Source: Arthrobacter sp. V1I7 (GTDB lineage: Bacteria > Actinomycetota > Actinomycetes > Actinomycetales > Micrococcaceae). From it: a DNA stretch of 64,000 nucleotides. Positions within the stretch are counted from its first letter, which is position 1. Each line of letters starts with the position of its first letter. Location of the stretch: assembly GCF_030817015.1 (NCBI RefSeq), contig NZ_JAUSYS010000001.1:372001-436000 (forward strand), written 5' to 3'. A model generated the notes under the pieces. It had not been told where the DNA came from, ran no database searches, and worked only from the letters and a program-made list of their open reading frames with translations. The position numbers were made by a program, and so were the translations under genes. Below, one piece after another: positions 1-8,947 of this stretch.

Positions 1-781
1 GCCCGGGCTCATCCATCTGGGCTGTGCAGTTCTCGGCCGACATCCCCGGCAGCGGGTGCCGCGGGCGGATGGCAGCCGTGGCGCCGAACAGTTCAGCGAT
101 GGGAGGCTCCGAGTCCAGCGCCTTGAGCCAGACCTGGCTGATGCAATCGCCTACGTAATCGGTGAAGAGACTCACGCTGTAGGCGCTGGACACAAGCTGT
201 GTGAAGTCCGCCAGCGCCCGTTCCCACGGCAGGTTTTCCAAAACACGCTGGCGCATGCTGAAACTTGGCCGGACGGCAAGCCGGAGGCCGGTGACGATGC
301 CAAGAGCGCCCAGGCCCACTACGCTGCCGAGGAACTCCTCTCCGTCCGCGCGGGACAGCGATACCTGCTCGCCGGAGGGTCGGACCAGATCAATGCCCTC
401 CACCGCTCCGGCCAGGGAGGGGTTGTTCACACCAGAGCCATGGGTTCCCGTCTGGACTGCCCCTGCCACGGAAATGTGGGGCAGCGACGCCAGATTGTGG
501 ATGGCCACGCCGGACTGTTGCAACGTGCGGCACAAGACACCGTAGCTCACTCCGCCGCTGACGCGGACCGTCTGCCGTGCTGAATCCAGTTCGATTTGCT
601 GCGGCAGGGCGTCCAGCGACACGTGCACGCCCTCCGTGTCCCCGATACGGTTGAAGGAGTGCCGCGATCCCAGGGCCTTGACCCGGCCGGCGCGGGCCAC
701 CAGCTGGGCGAGCTCAGCCACCGACGCTGGGCGCAAGACGTCCACTGATGAGTAATTGAGATTTCCTGCCCAGTTCTTCAT
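1..781 (-). CDS. FAD-linked alditol/xylitol oxidase (partial, C-terminus outside window)
   Basis: Oxidises a sugar alcohol (family substrates: xylitol, sorbitol) with FAD and O2. The first 260 codons are visible. The N-terminal PP-loop FAD domain carries the motif GSRHSF around residues 38-43; in this family (AldO, xylitol oxidase, gulonolactone-oxidase relatives) the His, here His41, holds FAD covalently. A second FAD-binding stretch reads SVAGAVQTGTHGSG near residues 118-131. The start is ATG at 781 with a weak GGAAAG upstream. It is divergent from the LacI gene, and the operator at 819-832 lies 38 bp upstream, so the LacI protein probably controls it. The neighbouring arabinose-polymer genes suggest a pentitol substrate, but that is inference. 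The open plus-strand frames here are antisense shadows. Confidence 0.85.
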   Translation of the reverse strand, partial: MKNWAGNLNYSSVDVLRPASVAELAQLVARAGRVKALGSRHSFNRIGDTEGVHVSLDALPQQIELDSARQTVRVSGGVSYGVLCRTLQQSGVAIHNLASLPHISVAGAVQTGTHGSGVNNPSLAGAVEGIDLVRPSGEQVSLSRADGEEFLGSVVGLGALGIVTGLRLAVRPSFSMRQRVLENLPWERALADFTQLVSSAYSVSLFTDYVGDCISQVWLKALDSEPPIAELFGATAAIRPRHPLPGMSAENCTAQMDEPG

Positions 782-818
782 TTACTCGGCTTTCCGGTGA
801 AGTTACGTTTCGCTCAAC

Positions 819-832
819 TGTGAGCGCTAACA
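819..832. promoter_or_regulatory. LacI-family operator 1 (oxidase/lacI divergent promoter)
   Basis: TGTGAGCGCTAACA is an almost perfect palindrome around the GCGC core typical of LacI-family sites. The stretch CGCTAACAATTTTCC recurs at 2000-2014 in front of the importer operon, so one regulator probably binds both places. It sits between the divergent oxidase start (781) and the lacI start (956). Confidence 0.7.
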
Positions 833-955
833 ATTTTCCTGTCAAGACGCTTCCGTCGGCGCCTGCCCAGGCGGGAGGTAACATCGTCAGCAGGTCATCC
901 GCAGCAGCAGCCATTGGCTGCTGGCTTTGGCCCAGAAGGCCTTGGGAGGGGAGCA

Positions 956-1957
956 GTGCGCGCAACGGTCAAGGACGTCGCCCGTCACGCCGGCGTTTCA
1001 CCCAAGACTGTCTCGAACGTGATGAACGGAATCGTTCCGGTTAGTGGCTCCACCAGGTTCAAGGTGGAGCAGGCCATTCTCGAACTGGATTATGTGCCCA
1101 ACCTCTCCGCCCGCGGACTGCGCAACGGCAGGACGGGCGTTATCGCCCTGGCGCTGCCGGACCTGGCGACTCCCTACTCGGCCGAGATTGCGCACAACGT
1201 GGTGGAAGTTGCCCACGAGCAGGGCTGGAGCGTTCAGATCGAGGAAACCGGGGCCGATCCCCGGCGCGAATACGAACTGATGTCCCGCGCGCGGTCCAAC
1301 CTCATTGATGGCCTGATCCTCAACCCGGTGGTGCTGGACGAGAGTGCCGTGAAGGTGGGCGTCTCGCTGCCCCCGGTGGTTCTGCTGGGTGAGGTGTCCC
1401 AAAAACTGGCCGACCGTGTGTGGGTGGACAGCGTTGCTGCCGCCCGTGACATGACCCTGACCCTTGCCAGGACCGGCCGGCGTCGTATTGCCGTGCTCGG
1501 AACCGCCGAAGGCCGAGGCTCCGCCGCAGCTATCCTGCGGACGCGCGGCTACCACGCCGCGCTCGAAGAGCTCGGCATTGACCGGGACGACTCACTGCTC
1601 ATCCCGTGCGAAAAGTGGACACCGCAGACGGCCGCCGGCGCGCTCGCCGCCTATCTGGACTCCCGCCCGCTCCCCGAGGCGCTGTTCTGCTTCACCGACT
1701 CCATGGCCATCGGCGCTATGAGCGTGTTGTGGAACAGGGGAATCAGCGTTCCCGGCGACGTCGCCGTGGCAGGGTTCGACGACATCGCCGACGGGCAATA
1801 TGCCGTGCCATCCCTCACTACTGTCTCCTTCGACAAGCGCCGGGTGGCCAGCGAAGCCCTGCGCCTGCTCACCGAGCGGATGGCAGACCGTACCGGCGAG
1901 CAGAGGGTGGTCACCGTCGACTACAGAATCGTGGAGCGGGACAGCACCCGCGCCTAA
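956..1957 (+). CDS. LacI-family transcriptional regulator
   Basis: Sugar-responsive repressor of about 333 residues, normal for the family. The N-terminal helix-turn-helix begins a few residues in (VKDVARHAGVSPKTVSNVMN), followed by the hinge (LDYVPNLSARGLRNGRTG) and a periplasmic-binding-protein-like sensor domain. The GTG at 956 is preferred because GGGAGGGG precedes it and the HTH then starts at the usual distance; an upstream in-frame ATG at 914 would add 14 unlike residues. It is followed by an operator, a second palindrome and the arabino-oligosaccharide importer, so it probably represses that operon and the divergent oxidase. The ligand is likely arabinose or an arabino-oligosaccharide (inferred). 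Confidence 0.9.
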   Translation: MRATVKDVARHAGVSPKTVSNVMNGIVPVSGSTRFKVEQAILELDYVPNLSARGLRNGRTGVIALALPDLATPYSAEIAHNVVEVAHEQGWSVQIEETGADPRREYELMSRARSNLIDGLILNPVVLDESAVKVGVSLPPVVLLGEVSQKLADRVWVDSVAAARDMTLTLARTGRRRIAVLGTAEGRGSAAAILRTRGYHAALEELGIDRDDSLLIPCEKWTPQTAAGALAAYLDSRPLPEALFCFTDSMAIGAMSVLWNRGISVPGDVAVAGFDDIADGQYAVPSLTTVSFDKRRVASEALRLLTERMADRTGEQRVVTVDYRIVERDSTRA

Positions 1958-1992
1958 ACGGGACTGCACTTAAGCGAGACTGCTGCATCATC

Positions 1993-2008
1993 TTGTTCAC
2001 GCTAACAA
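1993..2008. promoter_or_regulatory. LacI-family operator 2 (importer operon)
   Basis: TTGTTCACGCTAACAA has perfect TTGTT/AACAA arms and shares CGCTAACAATTTTCC with operator 1. It lies 145-160 bp before the binding-protein gene, downstream of lacI, consistent with repression of the importer/abfA operon by the upstream LacI protein. Confidence 0.65.
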
Positions 2009-2027
2009 TTTTCCCTTGCGACGACTT

Positions 2028-2041
2028 TTACATCGATGTAA
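2028..2041. promoter_or_regulatory. Second, different palindromic operator, TTACATCGATGTAA
   Basis: A perfect 14-bp palindrome with a central CG, the layout of another LacI-family site, 20 bp from operator 2 but with a different sequence. It suggests that a second LacI-type regulator, not encoded in view, also reads this promoter. Confidence 0.6.
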
Positions 2042-2152
2042 TGTGAGTCCCGCGTCACATCGCCCCTGCCACTCCCGGGACTCAGCGCTCAGGAACGGCA
2101 GTGTTTTGTGCCATCAGGATTTTTTCAGCGGACCCATCCAAAGGAGTGACGG

Positions 2153-3487
2153 GTGAAGCAGATTGACTTTTTTGCCGGGAAACAAGTGACCCGGCGGCAG
2201 TTACTGGCAGGTTCGGCGGCCCTTGGCAGCGTTTTCGCGGCGGCCGGCCTCACAGGCTGCGGCGGTAGCGCCTCGGCAGCGGCCGTGCAGGACATTGCGT
2301 TCTGGCATCTCCTGTCCGGCGGTGACGGCATCAAGATGCAGGCAATGATCAGGCAGGCGAACGAGGGAAATCCCGGTTTCACCGTTCATCCCACCGTCCT
2401 GGCGTGGGGGCCTCCGTACTACACAAAGCTGGCGATGGCGTCAGCCGGAGGACGCCCGCCGGAACTGGCCATCATGCACGCCAGCCGGGTTCCCGGTTAC
2501 GCCCCCGGAGGACTCATCGACCCGTGGGACATGTCCCTGCTGGCAGAACACGGGGTGACGGCGGAGAGCTTCGCACCGAGGATCTGGGACAAGAGCCAGC
2601 ACGACGGCCAGGTTTTTTCCATCGCCCTGGATTCCCACCCTTTCGTCATGTTCTACAACACCGAGGTTGCCGGCAAAGCTGGAGTGCTCACCCCCAACGG
2701 GCAGCTGCAGGACGTGGGCTCTCCACAGGAGTTCCTCTCGATGGCCCGCGAGATGCAGAAGGTGACGCAGGCGCACGGCCTTTCCTTCGGCTACCTTGGC
2801 AGCGGATCCCAGATGTGGCGTCTGTTTTACACCCTCTACAAGCAGCACGGTGTAGACATGGAGCTCACCCCGGGGCAGTCGATGAAGGCCGACAGGGATG
2901 CGGCGATCGAGTCCCTGGAATTCATGGCGTCACTGTTCGACGACACAATAGCCGCACAGAGCGGGGACATTAGTACGGGCATCGCCGAATTTGCCCGCGG
3001 CAGTTCAGGCATGCTCTTCAGCGGCGTCTGGGAACTTCCCACCCTCAAGAAGGCCGGTCTGCCGGTCGATGCGGCAACCATCCCCACGCTCTACGGGACG
3101 CCGGCAGCCTATGCCGACTCACATTCCTTTGTCCTGCCGCGGCAACTAAACGACGACGACGAGAAGCGGCGCAGCGTGTACAAGTTCGTGAGCGATGTCC
3201 TCAAGGGATCGCTGTCCTGGGCGGAAGCCGGACACATTCCGGCCTATCAGCCGATTGTGCAGTCACAGGCGTACCGGGAACTTACCCCTCAGATTCATTA
3301 CGCCAACGCGGCGGACATTATCGCTTACGACCCGGAATCCTGGTTCAGCGGCTCCGGCTCGGACTGGCAAACCTACTTTGCGGAAAACGTGCAGAACGTA
3401 CTCCTCGGCCGCGACAAGGCAGCCGACGGTTGGGACGCCTTCGTGCAACGCACCAACACACTTCTCTCCCGGCCCAACCCGGTCTGA
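2153..3487 (+). CDS. ABC sugar importer, substrate-binding lipoprotein (family 1)
   Basis: Extracellular solute-binding protein of a carbohydrate importer, 444 residues. The N-terminus has a twin-arginine stretch (TRRQLLAG) and a hydrophobic segment ending in the lipobox LTGC, so it is probably Tat-exported and lipid-anchored. The GTG start follows AAAGGAG with about 7 nt spacing. The body has the family 1 lay-out (IAFWHLLSGGDGIKMQ, TVLAWGPPYYTKLAMA). It leads an operon with two permeases and a GH51 arabinofuranosidase. As in AraNPQ/AbfA loci, the likely cargo is arabino-oligosaccharides. No ATPase is encoded here, so a shared MsiK/UgpC-type ATPase elsewhere would be needed. Confidence 0.88.
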   Translation: MKQIDFFAGKQVTRRQLLAGSAALGSVFAAAGLTGCGGSASAAAVQDIAFWHLLSGGDGIKMQAMIRQANEGNPGFTVHPTVLAWGPPYYTKLAMASAGGRPPELAIMHASRVPGYAPGGLIDPWDMSLLAEHGVTAESFAPRIWDKSQHDGQVFSIALDSHPFVMFYNTEVAGKAGVLTPNGQLQDVGSPQEFLSMAREMQKVTQAHGLSFGYLGSGSQMWRLFYTLYKQHGVDMELTPGQSMKADRDAAIESLEFMASLFDDTIAAQSGDISTGIAEFARGSSGMLFSGVWELPTLKKAGLPVDAATIPTLYGTPAAYADSHSFVLPRQLNDDDEKRRSVYKFVSDVLKGSLSWAEAGHIPAYQPIVQSQAYRELTPQIHYANAADIIAYDPESWFSGSGSDWQTYFAENVQNVLLGRDKAADGWDAFVQRTNTLLSRPNPV

Positions 3488-3514
3488 GCCCCCCGAGTGA
3501 CAAAGGAGTCCCTG

Positions 3515-4459
3515 ATGAGTTCCTTAGCAACATCCCGCCGGACCGCTGAGCGTACGGCAACCTCCCCAAGCCAGTTCCGCCCCGCCCCGTCCCGTCGAAG
3601 CAGGGACAACCTGACCGGCTGGGGCTTCGCCGCCCCTTTCCTGGCGTTCTTCCTGATCTTCCTTGTCTGGCCCCTTCTTTACGGCTTCGTCATGAGCCTG
3701 ACAGGCAAGTCTCTTACCGGCGCCAACGACAGCCTGATTGGCTTGGCCAACTACGCTGAAGCCTTGGCCGATACGGCCATGTGGCGGTCCCTGGGCAACA
3801 CGCTCTACTTCACGGTGATAAGCACGGTTCCCTTGGTGATCGTTGCCTTGGTCATGGCCGCACTGCTTAACGTGGGGTTGCCTGCGCAATGGCTATGGCG
3901 GCTCTCCTACTTTGCTCCGTACCTGCTGGCCTCGACAGTCGTCTCACTCTTCTTTACCTGGATGTACAACCCGCAGCTGGGGCTGATCAACGACTCCCTG
4001 TCGAAAATCGGGCTTCCAAAGGTGGCCTGGCTGAACGACCCGAATGTGGCGATGTGGGCCATCGTCATCGCCACGCTGTGGTGGACGGTCGGATTCAACT
4101 TTCTGTTGTACCTGGCGGCTATGCAGAACATTCCCCACCAGCACTATGAGGCGGCATCGCTGGACGGGGCAGGAGCCTGGCGACAGTTCTTCTCCATAAC
4201 CCTGCCGCAGCTGGCGCCGACCACCGTGATGATCGTCCTCCTCCAGATCCTGGCATCACTGAAAATCTTTGATCAGGTGTACCAGATGACGGCTGGCGGC
4301 CCCAGCGGTTCCACCAGGCCGGTAGTGCAGTACATCTTCGAAACCGGGTTCACCGGCTACCGGCTGGGCTACTCCGCAGCCGTCTCCTACATTTTCTTCG
4401 GGCTGATCGTGATCGTCTCGGTCATGCAGTTCGTCATCACGCGCCGCAGGAGTGCATAA
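3515..4459 (+). CDS. ABC sugar importer permease, MalF/UgpA type
   Basis: Inner-membrane permease of about 314 residues. A basic, disordered N-terminus of about 35 residues precedes six predicted membrane segments. The EAA loop that contacts the ATPase reads HYEAASLDGAGAWRQFFSITLPQL. The ATG at 3515 is chosen because AAAGGAG lies 6 nt upstream; the GTG at 3497 would place that ribosome site inside the gene. It forms the transport channel with the next gene and receives sugar from the lipoprotein upstream. Its stop is 2 nt before the next start, so the two are translationally coupled. Confidence 0.9.
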   Translation: MSSLATSRRTAERTATSPSQFRPAPSRRSRDNLTGWGFAAPFLAFFLIFLVWPLLYGFVMSLTGKSLTGANDSLIGLANYAEALADTAMWRSLGNTLYFTVISTVPLVIVALVMAALLNVGLPAQWLWRLSYFAPYLLASTVVSLFFTWMYNPQLGLINDSLSKIGLPKVAWLNDPNVAMWAIVIATLWWTVGFNFLLYLAAMQNIPHQHYEAASLDGAGAWRQFFSITLPQLAPTTVMIVLLQILASLKIFDQVYQMTAGGPSGSTRPVVQYIFETGFTGYRLGYSAAVSYIFFGLIVIVSVMQFVITRRRSA

Positions 4460-4461
4460 CC

Positions 4462-5358
4462 ATGGCAACCCAGACACTCACCCGCCCCGCTCCGCACACC
4501 GCCAGCGCAGCAAAGATCCGCAAACCCCGCAGGAAAATCACGGCCGGCAAGGCCGCCGTGACAGCGGTCGCGGCGTTTCTAGCAGTCCTGTGGCTCGTTC
4601 CCTTCGCCTGGGCCACGGTTACGGCCTTCAAGAGCGAGGCCGACGCCGCAGCGCCGACGGTCAGCTGGATCCCGCCGTCGGGCTTTACGGCGGATGCTTT
4701 CGTCAAGGTGTTCCAAGACGGCAATATCCCGCTTTGGACGTGGAATTCCTTCTATACCTCGGCCGCCATCACAGCGATCACGCTGGTCATCTCCGCGCTG
4801 GTTGCCTACGCCTTGTCCCGGATAGATTTCCGGGGCAAAAAGGTCCTGATGACGGTGATCATCGCCTCCATCATCATCCCGCCGCCAGTGCTGATGATTC
4901 CGCTGTTCTATCAGATGGTGGCGCTCCACATGATCGACACGGCCTGGGCCGTCATCCTGCCGCAGGTCATCCACCCCGCCATGGTGTTTGTGCTCAAGAA
5001 GTTCTTTGATCAGATTCCGCGTGAACTTGAGGAAGCTGCGGTGATGGATGGTGCCAGCCGGATGCGAATCTTCCTCCAAATCATCCTGCCGCTCTCACGC
5101 CCCATCCTCGCCGCCGTCGCGATCTTCGTTTTTATCAGCGCGTGGAACAACTTCCTATGGCCCTTCATCTCCACGAACGATGGCTCCATCCTGACCCTTC
5201 CGGTGGGGTTGCAGACCATCAAGAGTGCCTACGGCATTCAGTACGCGCAAAACATGGCATCCGCACTGCTCGCGGCCTTGCCGCTCATCCTGGTCTTCCT
5301 GTTCTTCCAGCGCCAGATCATCAAGGGCGTTGCGACGACCGGACTCGCCGGCACCTGA
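4462..5358 (+). CDS. ABC sugar importer permease, MalG/UgpE type
   Basis: Second channel subunit, 298 residues with six predicted membrane segments and a basic leader. The EAA loop reads LEEAAVMDGASRMRIFLQII, and AYALSRIDFRGKK marks the usual MalG position after the second helix. It starts 2 nt after the upstream permease and is followed 55 bp later by the arabinofuranosidase, making a SBP-permease-permease-hydrolase operon. A degenerate copy of the same permease type lies at 7040-7647. Confidence 0.9.
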   Translation: MATQTLTRPAPHTASAAKIRKPRRKITAGKAAVTAVAAFLAVLWLVPFAWATVTAFKSEADAAAPTVSWIPPSGFTADAFVKVFQDGNIPLWTWNSFYTSAAITAITLVISALVAYALSRIDFRGKKVLMTVIIASIIIPPPVLMIPLFYQMVALHMIDTAWAVILPQVIHPAMVFVLKKFFDQIPRELEEAAVMDGASRMRIFLQIILPLSRPILAAVAIFVFISAWNNFLWPFISTNDGSILTLPVGLQTIKSAYGIQYAQNMASALLAALPLILVFLFFQRQIIKGVATTGLAGT

Positions 5359-5413
5359 ACCTGAGCCTTGATTACTTCCTACGAACCTGTTCAACCAAAA
5401 GGAGATACCCCAT

Positions 5414-6952
5414 ATGTCCCGCGCACGAATCACCCTGGACCGAGACTTCACCATCGGGGAAGTGCCCCGCCGCCTTTTTGGCTCCTTCGTGGAGCACATG
5501 GGCCGCTGCGTCTACACCGGAGTCTACGAACCGGGCCACCCGGAGGCCGACGAAAACGGTTTCCGCCAGGACGTGCTCAAGCTCGTCAAGGAACTCGGAG
5601 CCACTGTGATCCGCTACCCCGGCGGCAACTTCGTGTCCGGTTATAACTGGGAAGACGGGGTAGGTCCCCGGGAAAACCGCCCACGGCGGCTCGACGGCGC
5701 CTGGCACACCCTGGAGACGAACGCCTTCGGACTGCACGAGTTCGTGGACTGGTCCCGCCAGGCGGGGACCGAAATCATGGAAGCCATCAACCTGGGCACC
5801 AGGGGAGTGGATGCGGCGCGCGAGATCGTGGAGTACGCCAACCATCCCGGAGGAACCTATCTTTCGGACCTGCGCGCCAAGAACGGGCACAAGGACCCGT
5901 TCGACATCAAGCTGTGGTGCCTCGGCAATGAAATGGACGGACCCTGGCAGATCGGCCACAAGACCGCGGAAGAGTACGGTCGGTTGGCCCAGGAAGCCGC
6001 CAAGGCGATGCGGTTCGTGGACCCGGACATCGAACTGGTGGCCTGCGGAAGCTCCAACTCCGGAATGCCTACGTTCGGAGCCTGGGAACAGACAGTGCTG
6101 ACCCACGCCTACGAGGAAGTGGATTACGTCTCGCTGCACGCCTACTACCAGGAGCATGAGGGCGACGTCGGCAGCTTCCTCGCCAGCGCCGTGGACACTG
6201 ACTATTTCATCGAATCAGTCATCGCAACTGCCGATGCCGTCCGGGCGAAGGGAAAGCACAAGAAGCACATCGACCTGTCCTTCGACGAGTGGAACGTCTG
6301 GTACCAGCGCGGCCTCGATACCGAGGACCAGCCGCACCAGGTGGCCAAGGCCGGCTGGCGTGAGCACCCCAGGGTCATTGAGGACAAGTACAACGTGACG
6401 GACGCCGTCGTCGTCGGTACCCTGCTCAACTCGCTGCTCCGCCACGGGGACCGGGTCAAGATCGCCAACCAGGCACAGCTGGTCAACGTCATCGCCCCGA
6501 TCCTCAGCGAGGAAAACGGCCCGGCCTGGCGGCAGACCATCTTCCACCCCTTCGCGCGCATGGCCGAACTGGCGAAGGGCCAGATCCTGCGCCTGTCCGT
6601 TGACTCGGACAAGTACGAAAATGCCCGCTTCGGCGGCACCGACCTTGTGGATGTCAGTGCGACCTGGAACGAGGAAACGGGCCGCGTGGCGCTCTTCTTC
6701 GCAAACCGCGGCCTCGAGGAAGCGGCAGACATTGAAGTCGCACTTCGCGGGTTTGATGCCCGTCGGGTGCTCCGCGCCGAGGTCCTGGAAATCCCCGAAG
6801 GCGGGAACCGTTTCACGGTCAATACCCAAGGCAGTCCGGACCAGGTTGGGCTCAAGCCGCTGGAAGGGGCAAAGGCGAGCGGCTCCGAACTCCGGGCAAC
6901 GCTGCCGGCGCTGTCCTGGGCTGTGATTGAGCTGGAGGTCGTCAAAAACTGA
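5414..6952 (+). CDS. abfA: Alpha-N-arabinofuranosidase, glycoside hydrolase family 51
   Basis: Releases terminal L-arabinofuranose from arabinan, arabinoxylan or imported oligosaccharides. It has 512 residues and no signal peptide, so it acts in the cytoplasm on what the upstream importer brings in. The TIM barrel has the acid/base Glu in CLGNEMDGPWQ and the nucleophile Glu in LSFDEWNVWYQ; RRLFGSFVEHMGRCVYTG and IRYPGGNFVSGYNWEDG are family signatures. A C-terminal beta domain follows. The start is ATG after AAAGGAGA. It is the last gene of the operon and is followed by a strong terminator. All key residues are present. Confidence 0.95.
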   Translation: MSRARITLDRDFTIGEVPRRLFGSFVEHMGRCVYTGVYEPGHPEADENGFRQDVLKLVKELGATVIRYPGGNFVSGYNWEDGVGPRENRPRRLDGAWHTLETNAFGLHEFVDWSRQAGTEIMEAINLGTRGVDAAREIVEYANHPGGTYLSDLRAKNGHKDPFDIKLWCLGNEMDGPWQIGHKTAEEYGRLAQEAAKAMRFVDPDIELVACGSSNSGMPTFGAWEQTVLTHAYEEVDYVSLHAYYQEHEGDVGSFLASAVDTDYFIESVIATADAVRAKGKHKKHIDLSFDEWNVWYQRGLDTEDQPHQVAKAGWREHPRVIEDKYNVTDAVVVGTLLNSLLRHGDRVKIANQAQLVNVIAPILSEENGPAWRQTIFHPFARMAELAKGQILRLSVDSDKYENARFGGTDLVDVSATWNEETGRVALFFANRGLEEAADIEVALRGFDARRVLRAEVLEIPEGGNRFTVNTQGSPDQVGLKPLEGAKASGSELRATLPALSWAVIELEVVKN

Positions 6953-6997
6953 CCACATGCCCGCAGCAGGTTAACATGCCCGCAGCGGGTTGAAGAG

Positions 6998-7031
6998 GAC
7001 GACGGCGGGAGCCCAAGCTCCCGCCGTCGTC
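6998..7031. terminator. Strong hairpin terminator after abfA
   Basis: A perfect 15-bp stem (6998-7012 with 7017-7031) around a CCAA loop. Its GACGACGGCGGGAG arm also appears in the terminator at 61300-61335. Just before it, 6957-6992 holds an imperfect direct repeat of ATGCCCGCAGC. There is no U tract, as is common in high-GC actinobacteria. Confidence 0.7.
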
Positions 7032-7039
7032 GGCTCGGT

Positions 7040-7647
7040 GTGAACTCAATGCTCAGGCGTCGAGCATCACCTTTAGCGCCTTTGTTTCGCAAACTGGCCG
7101 CCTACTGGATCGCCCGGATCCAATTTCCGGGCAGGAAAGTGGCTAGCCAGCTCATCCTGTTCAGTTACCTCACGCCGATGGTCCTGCTCGTTATCCCACT
7201 CAGCGTGGTCGTAGGCGGCCTTGGACTCGCGGACACTCTCATGGGTCTCGTGGTCGCCTATCTCACCTTCGCCGTACTGCTCTGCACCTCGCTGCTGCTG
7301 GGCCAATTCCGCGATTTCCCGCCGGATTTGGAGGAGGCGGCGTCACTTGATGGAGCGACGCCGATGCGGACCCTCCTTTGCATCCTGCTGCCGGTGTCAG
7401 CCCCCGGCCTGGCCACCGCCGCGTTGTTGGCATTCACCATGGCCTGGGGTGAACTGTTCTTGCACTCACCTTCCCGACGTCATGACAGCACCGGTCGCAG
7501 TCCAGCACCTCCAGTACCGGCGATGCGCAACAGTACGGCCCCATCATGGCCGCGGCGGTTATCTCCGCAATCCCGGTAATGGCGATCTATTACCTGTCGC
7601 AGCGCTGGGTTACCGAGGGTACTTCTGAAGGAGCCTTTAAGGGCTGA
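7040..7647 (+). pseudogene. Decayed MalG-type ABC permease (truncated and frameshifted)
   Basis: The readable part begins in the middle of a MalG-type permease (YWIARIQFPGRKVASQLIL), so roughly the first 100 residues are missing. It keeps the EAA loop (PDLEEAASLDGATPMRTLL) and helices up to about 7465. The homology then jumps frame: MTAPVAVQHLQY follows in another frame from about 7482, and the final part DAQQYGPIMAAAVISAIPV in a third frame ends at a TGA at 7645-7647. The last shift looks like one extra C near 7529-7534. It has no start signal of its own and lies directly behind the abfA terminator. It is a relic of another sugar importer. Confidence 0.85.
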
Positions 7648-7737
7648 CCGGTTCGCACCGAGGACGGCGTGGCGCGCCTGTGGCGGGGTTCCTGTCAGGG
7701 TTCGAGACAGTGCGGGATCGTCTTGGCCTGGAGATGT

Positions 7738-8211
7738 TCAAGCAACGGGGCGGCCGTCGCTGCGAGTAGCCGACGATCCGGGTGATCGCGACGGCCGCCC
7801 CCGCAGGTTCTCCGGAACGTCTGCGCCTATTTTGTGCGACACACCAGCGGTGCTCGCAAGGACGACTGTGCGGGCCTCCACTTCACGGTCAACACCGCTT
7901 TGGGTGTAACGGGCGACACCGGAGTTCTTACTGTGCACGACCTCTTGCACTGCGGCTCGGAGGTGGAGGCGGTCGTGCAGCGAGCCAGCGATCGATTCGG
8001 TCAGCTTGGAGGGCCCACCGACGATGCCCTGGCTGATACCGAGTACCAAGCTGAAGTGCCCGATTCCGGCACCGGCAGAGATCTCGTCACTTTCATCCGC
8101 GGAGCGTGTGACAGTGGTCTTGAACAGTGCGGCTGCGTCTTCTGACAGGATTCCTATCAAGTCAAGGTACGAGCTGTCATTCTCGAAGTCGTAGATGCGC
8201 TGCTGCCGCAT
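7738..8211 (-). pseudogene. Fragment of an FAD-dependent amine-oxidase-like oxidoreductase
   Basis: The 157-codon frame contains ISAGAGIGHFSLVLGISQGI and GGPSKLTESIAGSLHDRL, followed by VEARTVVLASTAGVSHKIG. These resemble the central substrate/FAD region of flavin amine oxidases or protoporphyrinogen-oxidase-like proteins. The N-terminal dinucleotide-binding motif and the C-terminal FAD motif are both missing, and the last 25 codons look unrelated. I see no good ribosome site. It is best read as an internal fragment left by deletion, although expression of a short protein cannot be excluded. Confidence 0.5.
7747..7801. repeat. Perfect 14-bp inverted repeat
   Basis: GGGGCGGCCGTCGC at 7747-7760 is repeated inverted at 7788-7801 with a 27-nt spacer. 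It overlaps the 3' end of the oxidoreductase fragment. It could be a long-loop terminator or the scar of a lost mobile element; I see no transposase beside it. Confidence 0.5.
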
Positions 8212-8929
8212 GGCTCCGGATCCCCCGAACGCTTCCTTACGACGCCCGTGTACTTGGCGGCGCCGCTAACGACCTTAATGGCGGCCGACAGGTGTCGATG
8301 CGGACGAAAGGGACAACGGAATTCGGAACGGGCAGGTGGTGATGTGTCCCTCTCGCAGAATCGGACTGGGAAAACCTGGACATGAGCAGTTCGTTCTGTG
8401 TTCCGTCGACGATAAATTGCGAATCAATTTGCCGATAGGGGCAAGAGTGACATCGCTGTGGGTTATGGCTTGGAAATAGCCATCCATTCCTTCAACGGGG
8501 TCCGATGCACGAGTACGAGTCGGCTGGAATCGGCGGATTGGCCATCAAGACCGAAGCTATCGGAGCCGTTGCCGGAACCTGGAAAAGCCTGAGCACAAGA
8601 TGCCTCATCCGATGACCGTTTCGCGCTGCTGGAGCAAGGGGCCTCCTCAGTTGCTGTGATCGCCCATATGGCGCCAGTCGCAGTCTGAGATGCACAATGC
8701 GGAATGTCAAGCGATTCTATAGATCGATAATCGTGCCTCCTTAAGTCCGGGGATCTTCCGTTCTCCCAAGGGGCTCCTACTCTCGTTGAGATAGGGCGCT
8801 GGTGGAGCATAGGGTCCAAGACCCCCCCGATCTCACTCTGCGGCTACGAACCAGCGCGCGGCCACGCGACAGCGAACTCGTTACACGCGTGAAACTCCGC
8901 AATCGTTCGAAGGAAACAACCTCTTCCTA
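8212..8929. other. Non-coding or decayed stretch
   Basis: About 700 bp with no frame that has a ribosome site plus recognisable protein. The longest frame, minus-strand 8463-8819, has low-information composition and no motif. Short plus-strand pieces (for example the in-frame tail DDRFALLEQGASSVAVIAHM near 8613-8687) could be decayed coding DNA but cannot be assigned. It lies between two relics and the start of the opine-like operon. Confidence 0.5.
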
Positions 8930-8947
8930 ATATCGGAAGTACGATAT
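8930..8947. promoter_or_regulatory. Candidate operator of the opine-like operon (ATATCG-N6-CGATAT)
   Basis: Inverted arms ATATCG and CGATAT flank a 6-nt spacer about 77 bp before the binding-protein gene, and TACGAT occurs twice in tandem at 8940-8952. The spacing suits a dimeric GntR-type regulator such as the one encoded at the operon's end. The link is inferred. Confidence 0.4.

Noticed and set aside
56..583. Plus-strand open frames over 1-600
   Set aside because: Antisense to the FAD alditol oxidase, which has recognisable motifs on the minus strand; the plus frames have none.
7747..7801. Inverted repeat as the ends of a small mobile element
   Set aside because: Only 27 nt lie between the arms and no transposase or target duplication is seen.
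8463..8819. 118-codon minus-strand frame
   Set aside because: No ribosome site, no domain, composition unlike the neighbouring genes.
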